From IMG/VR virus record IMGVR_UViG_3300037189_008230, positions 1-28,573 of that record: 28,573 bases of DNA. One strand, 5' to 3'. Made by a program: the position numbers and the translations under genes. The notes under the pieces are model-generated. The model was given only the letters and a program-made list of their open reading frames with translations, ran no database searches and was not told the DNA's origin. The stretch is from a virus. Within the stretch, counting starts at the first letter, position 1. Each line of letters opens with the position of its first letter. Of the stretch, positions 28,152-28,573 are shown piece after piece.

Positions 28152-28573
28152 GCGAATCAGTCTCAGTAACCGTCACTCAAGTTCCCAACAATGTTTCTGT
28201 CGCGGCCACTCAATCGCGGGATATTGTTGGTGTAAATGTCTATCAAGGAGGTTCCGTCACTAATGAAAACGTTGGCGCAGTCCTAACCGCAGCGACAGCG
28301 AAGACGACGCCGGTTGATGCGGACACGATGCCATTGACCGACTCGGCAGCATCGAACGCGCTCAAGAAAATCACATGGGCGAACATCAAGGCGACTCTGG
28401 CAAGCTATTTCGGAACGGTTTACGCGGCCTTGGTCCACACTCATGTGAGTGCGGACATCACCGACGCGACCAGCGCAGCGACGGCAAACAAGATCGTCCT
28501 TCGGGGAAGCGAGGGAGATGCGATGTTTGCCGGAAATACTCGAAACGCTCTTGAGGGAAACGGAAGCGGAAAC
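28148..28573 (+). CDS. Tail fibre protein, N-terminal part (cut by window edge)
   Basis: An open frame of 142 codons from ATG 28148 to the right edge. It begins MSESVSVTVTQVPNNVSVAA, then contains TPVDADTMPLTDSAASNALKK and ITWANIKATLASYFGTVYAAL. The segment 'DSAASNALKKITWANIKATL' followed by 'HTHVSADITDAT' is common in the N-terminal, virion-attached part of phage tail fibres. The C-terminal receptor-binding part is outside the window. Confidence 0.75.
   Translation, partial: MSESVSVTVTQVPNNVSVAATQSRDIVGVNVYQGGSVTNENVGAVLTAATAKTTPVDADTMPLTDSAASNALKKITWANIKATLASYFGTVYAALVHTHVSADITDATSAATANKIVLRGSEGDAMFAGNTRNALEGNGSGN

Overview
The window is a contiguous stretch of tailed double-stranded DNA phage (or prophage) genome. 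No host gene, rRNA, complete tRNA or CRISPR array was found. It has a DnaB-type helicase, GpA-like large terminase, lambda-type portal, protease/scaffold fusion, decoration protein, major capsid protein, a gpG/gpGT-type tail chaperone pair with a -1 frameshift site, and a tape measure protein. This points to a siphovirus with a lambda-like morphogenesis order. No tail sheath is seen. Lysis genes and an integrase are not in the window. The host cannot be fixed from sequence. Most intergenic starts lack a Shine-Dalgarno sequence and follow A/C-rich, G-poor leaders. I weakly suspect a Verrucomicrobiota/Planctomycetota-like host, but this is an impression and not evidence.

Layout. 1-3464: early cargo of small zinc-finger genes, a DnaA domain IV protein, an SMC/RecF-like ATPase and a RuvC-like resolvase. 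A near-identical 116 bp duplication, a truncated resolvase copy and a gene broken by one missing base lie here. 3493-4008: a small genetic switch, with a Cro-like repressor on the minus strand facing a plus-strand gene. Both have promoters placed so that their mRNAs would be leaderless. 4045-5689: three plus-strand genes (unknown, ParB-like, SSB-like), each preceded by a copy of the same ~50 bp leader. 5690-6092: a structured non-coding stretch. 6093-9402: HNH nuclease, AEP-like primase, replication organiser, replicative helicase and a small protein. 9403-9801: a non-coding stretch with tandem repeats, inverted repeats and a strong minus-strand G-quadruplex motif just before the small terminase gene, a plausible cos/regulatory region.

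9802-18717: packaging and head genes (small terminase, three small ORFs, large terminase, gpW-like joiner, portal, protease-scaffold, decoration, major capsid protein), ending in a strong intrinsic terminator. One gene here, 13060-14046, runs on the opposite strand. It encodes a virion-like Ser/Thr/Ala-rich protein and has its own leaderless-type promoter. 18781-20547: a two-domain glycosyltransferase. 20544-28573: neck and tail genes, ending in a tail fibre gene cut by the right edge.

The most interesting signals are regulatory. (1) Three promoters share one geometry: -35, 16 bp, -10, 6 bp, ATG. (2) A 25 bp quasi-palindrome occurs three times, each time directly upstream of a -35-like hexamer and in the same orientation to it. 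(3) A 50 bp leader is repeated three times. (4) A GGGAAAC slippery site sits directly on the gpG stop codon. (5) A probable internal start inside the protease-scaffold gene would make free scaffold, as in lambda C/Nu3.
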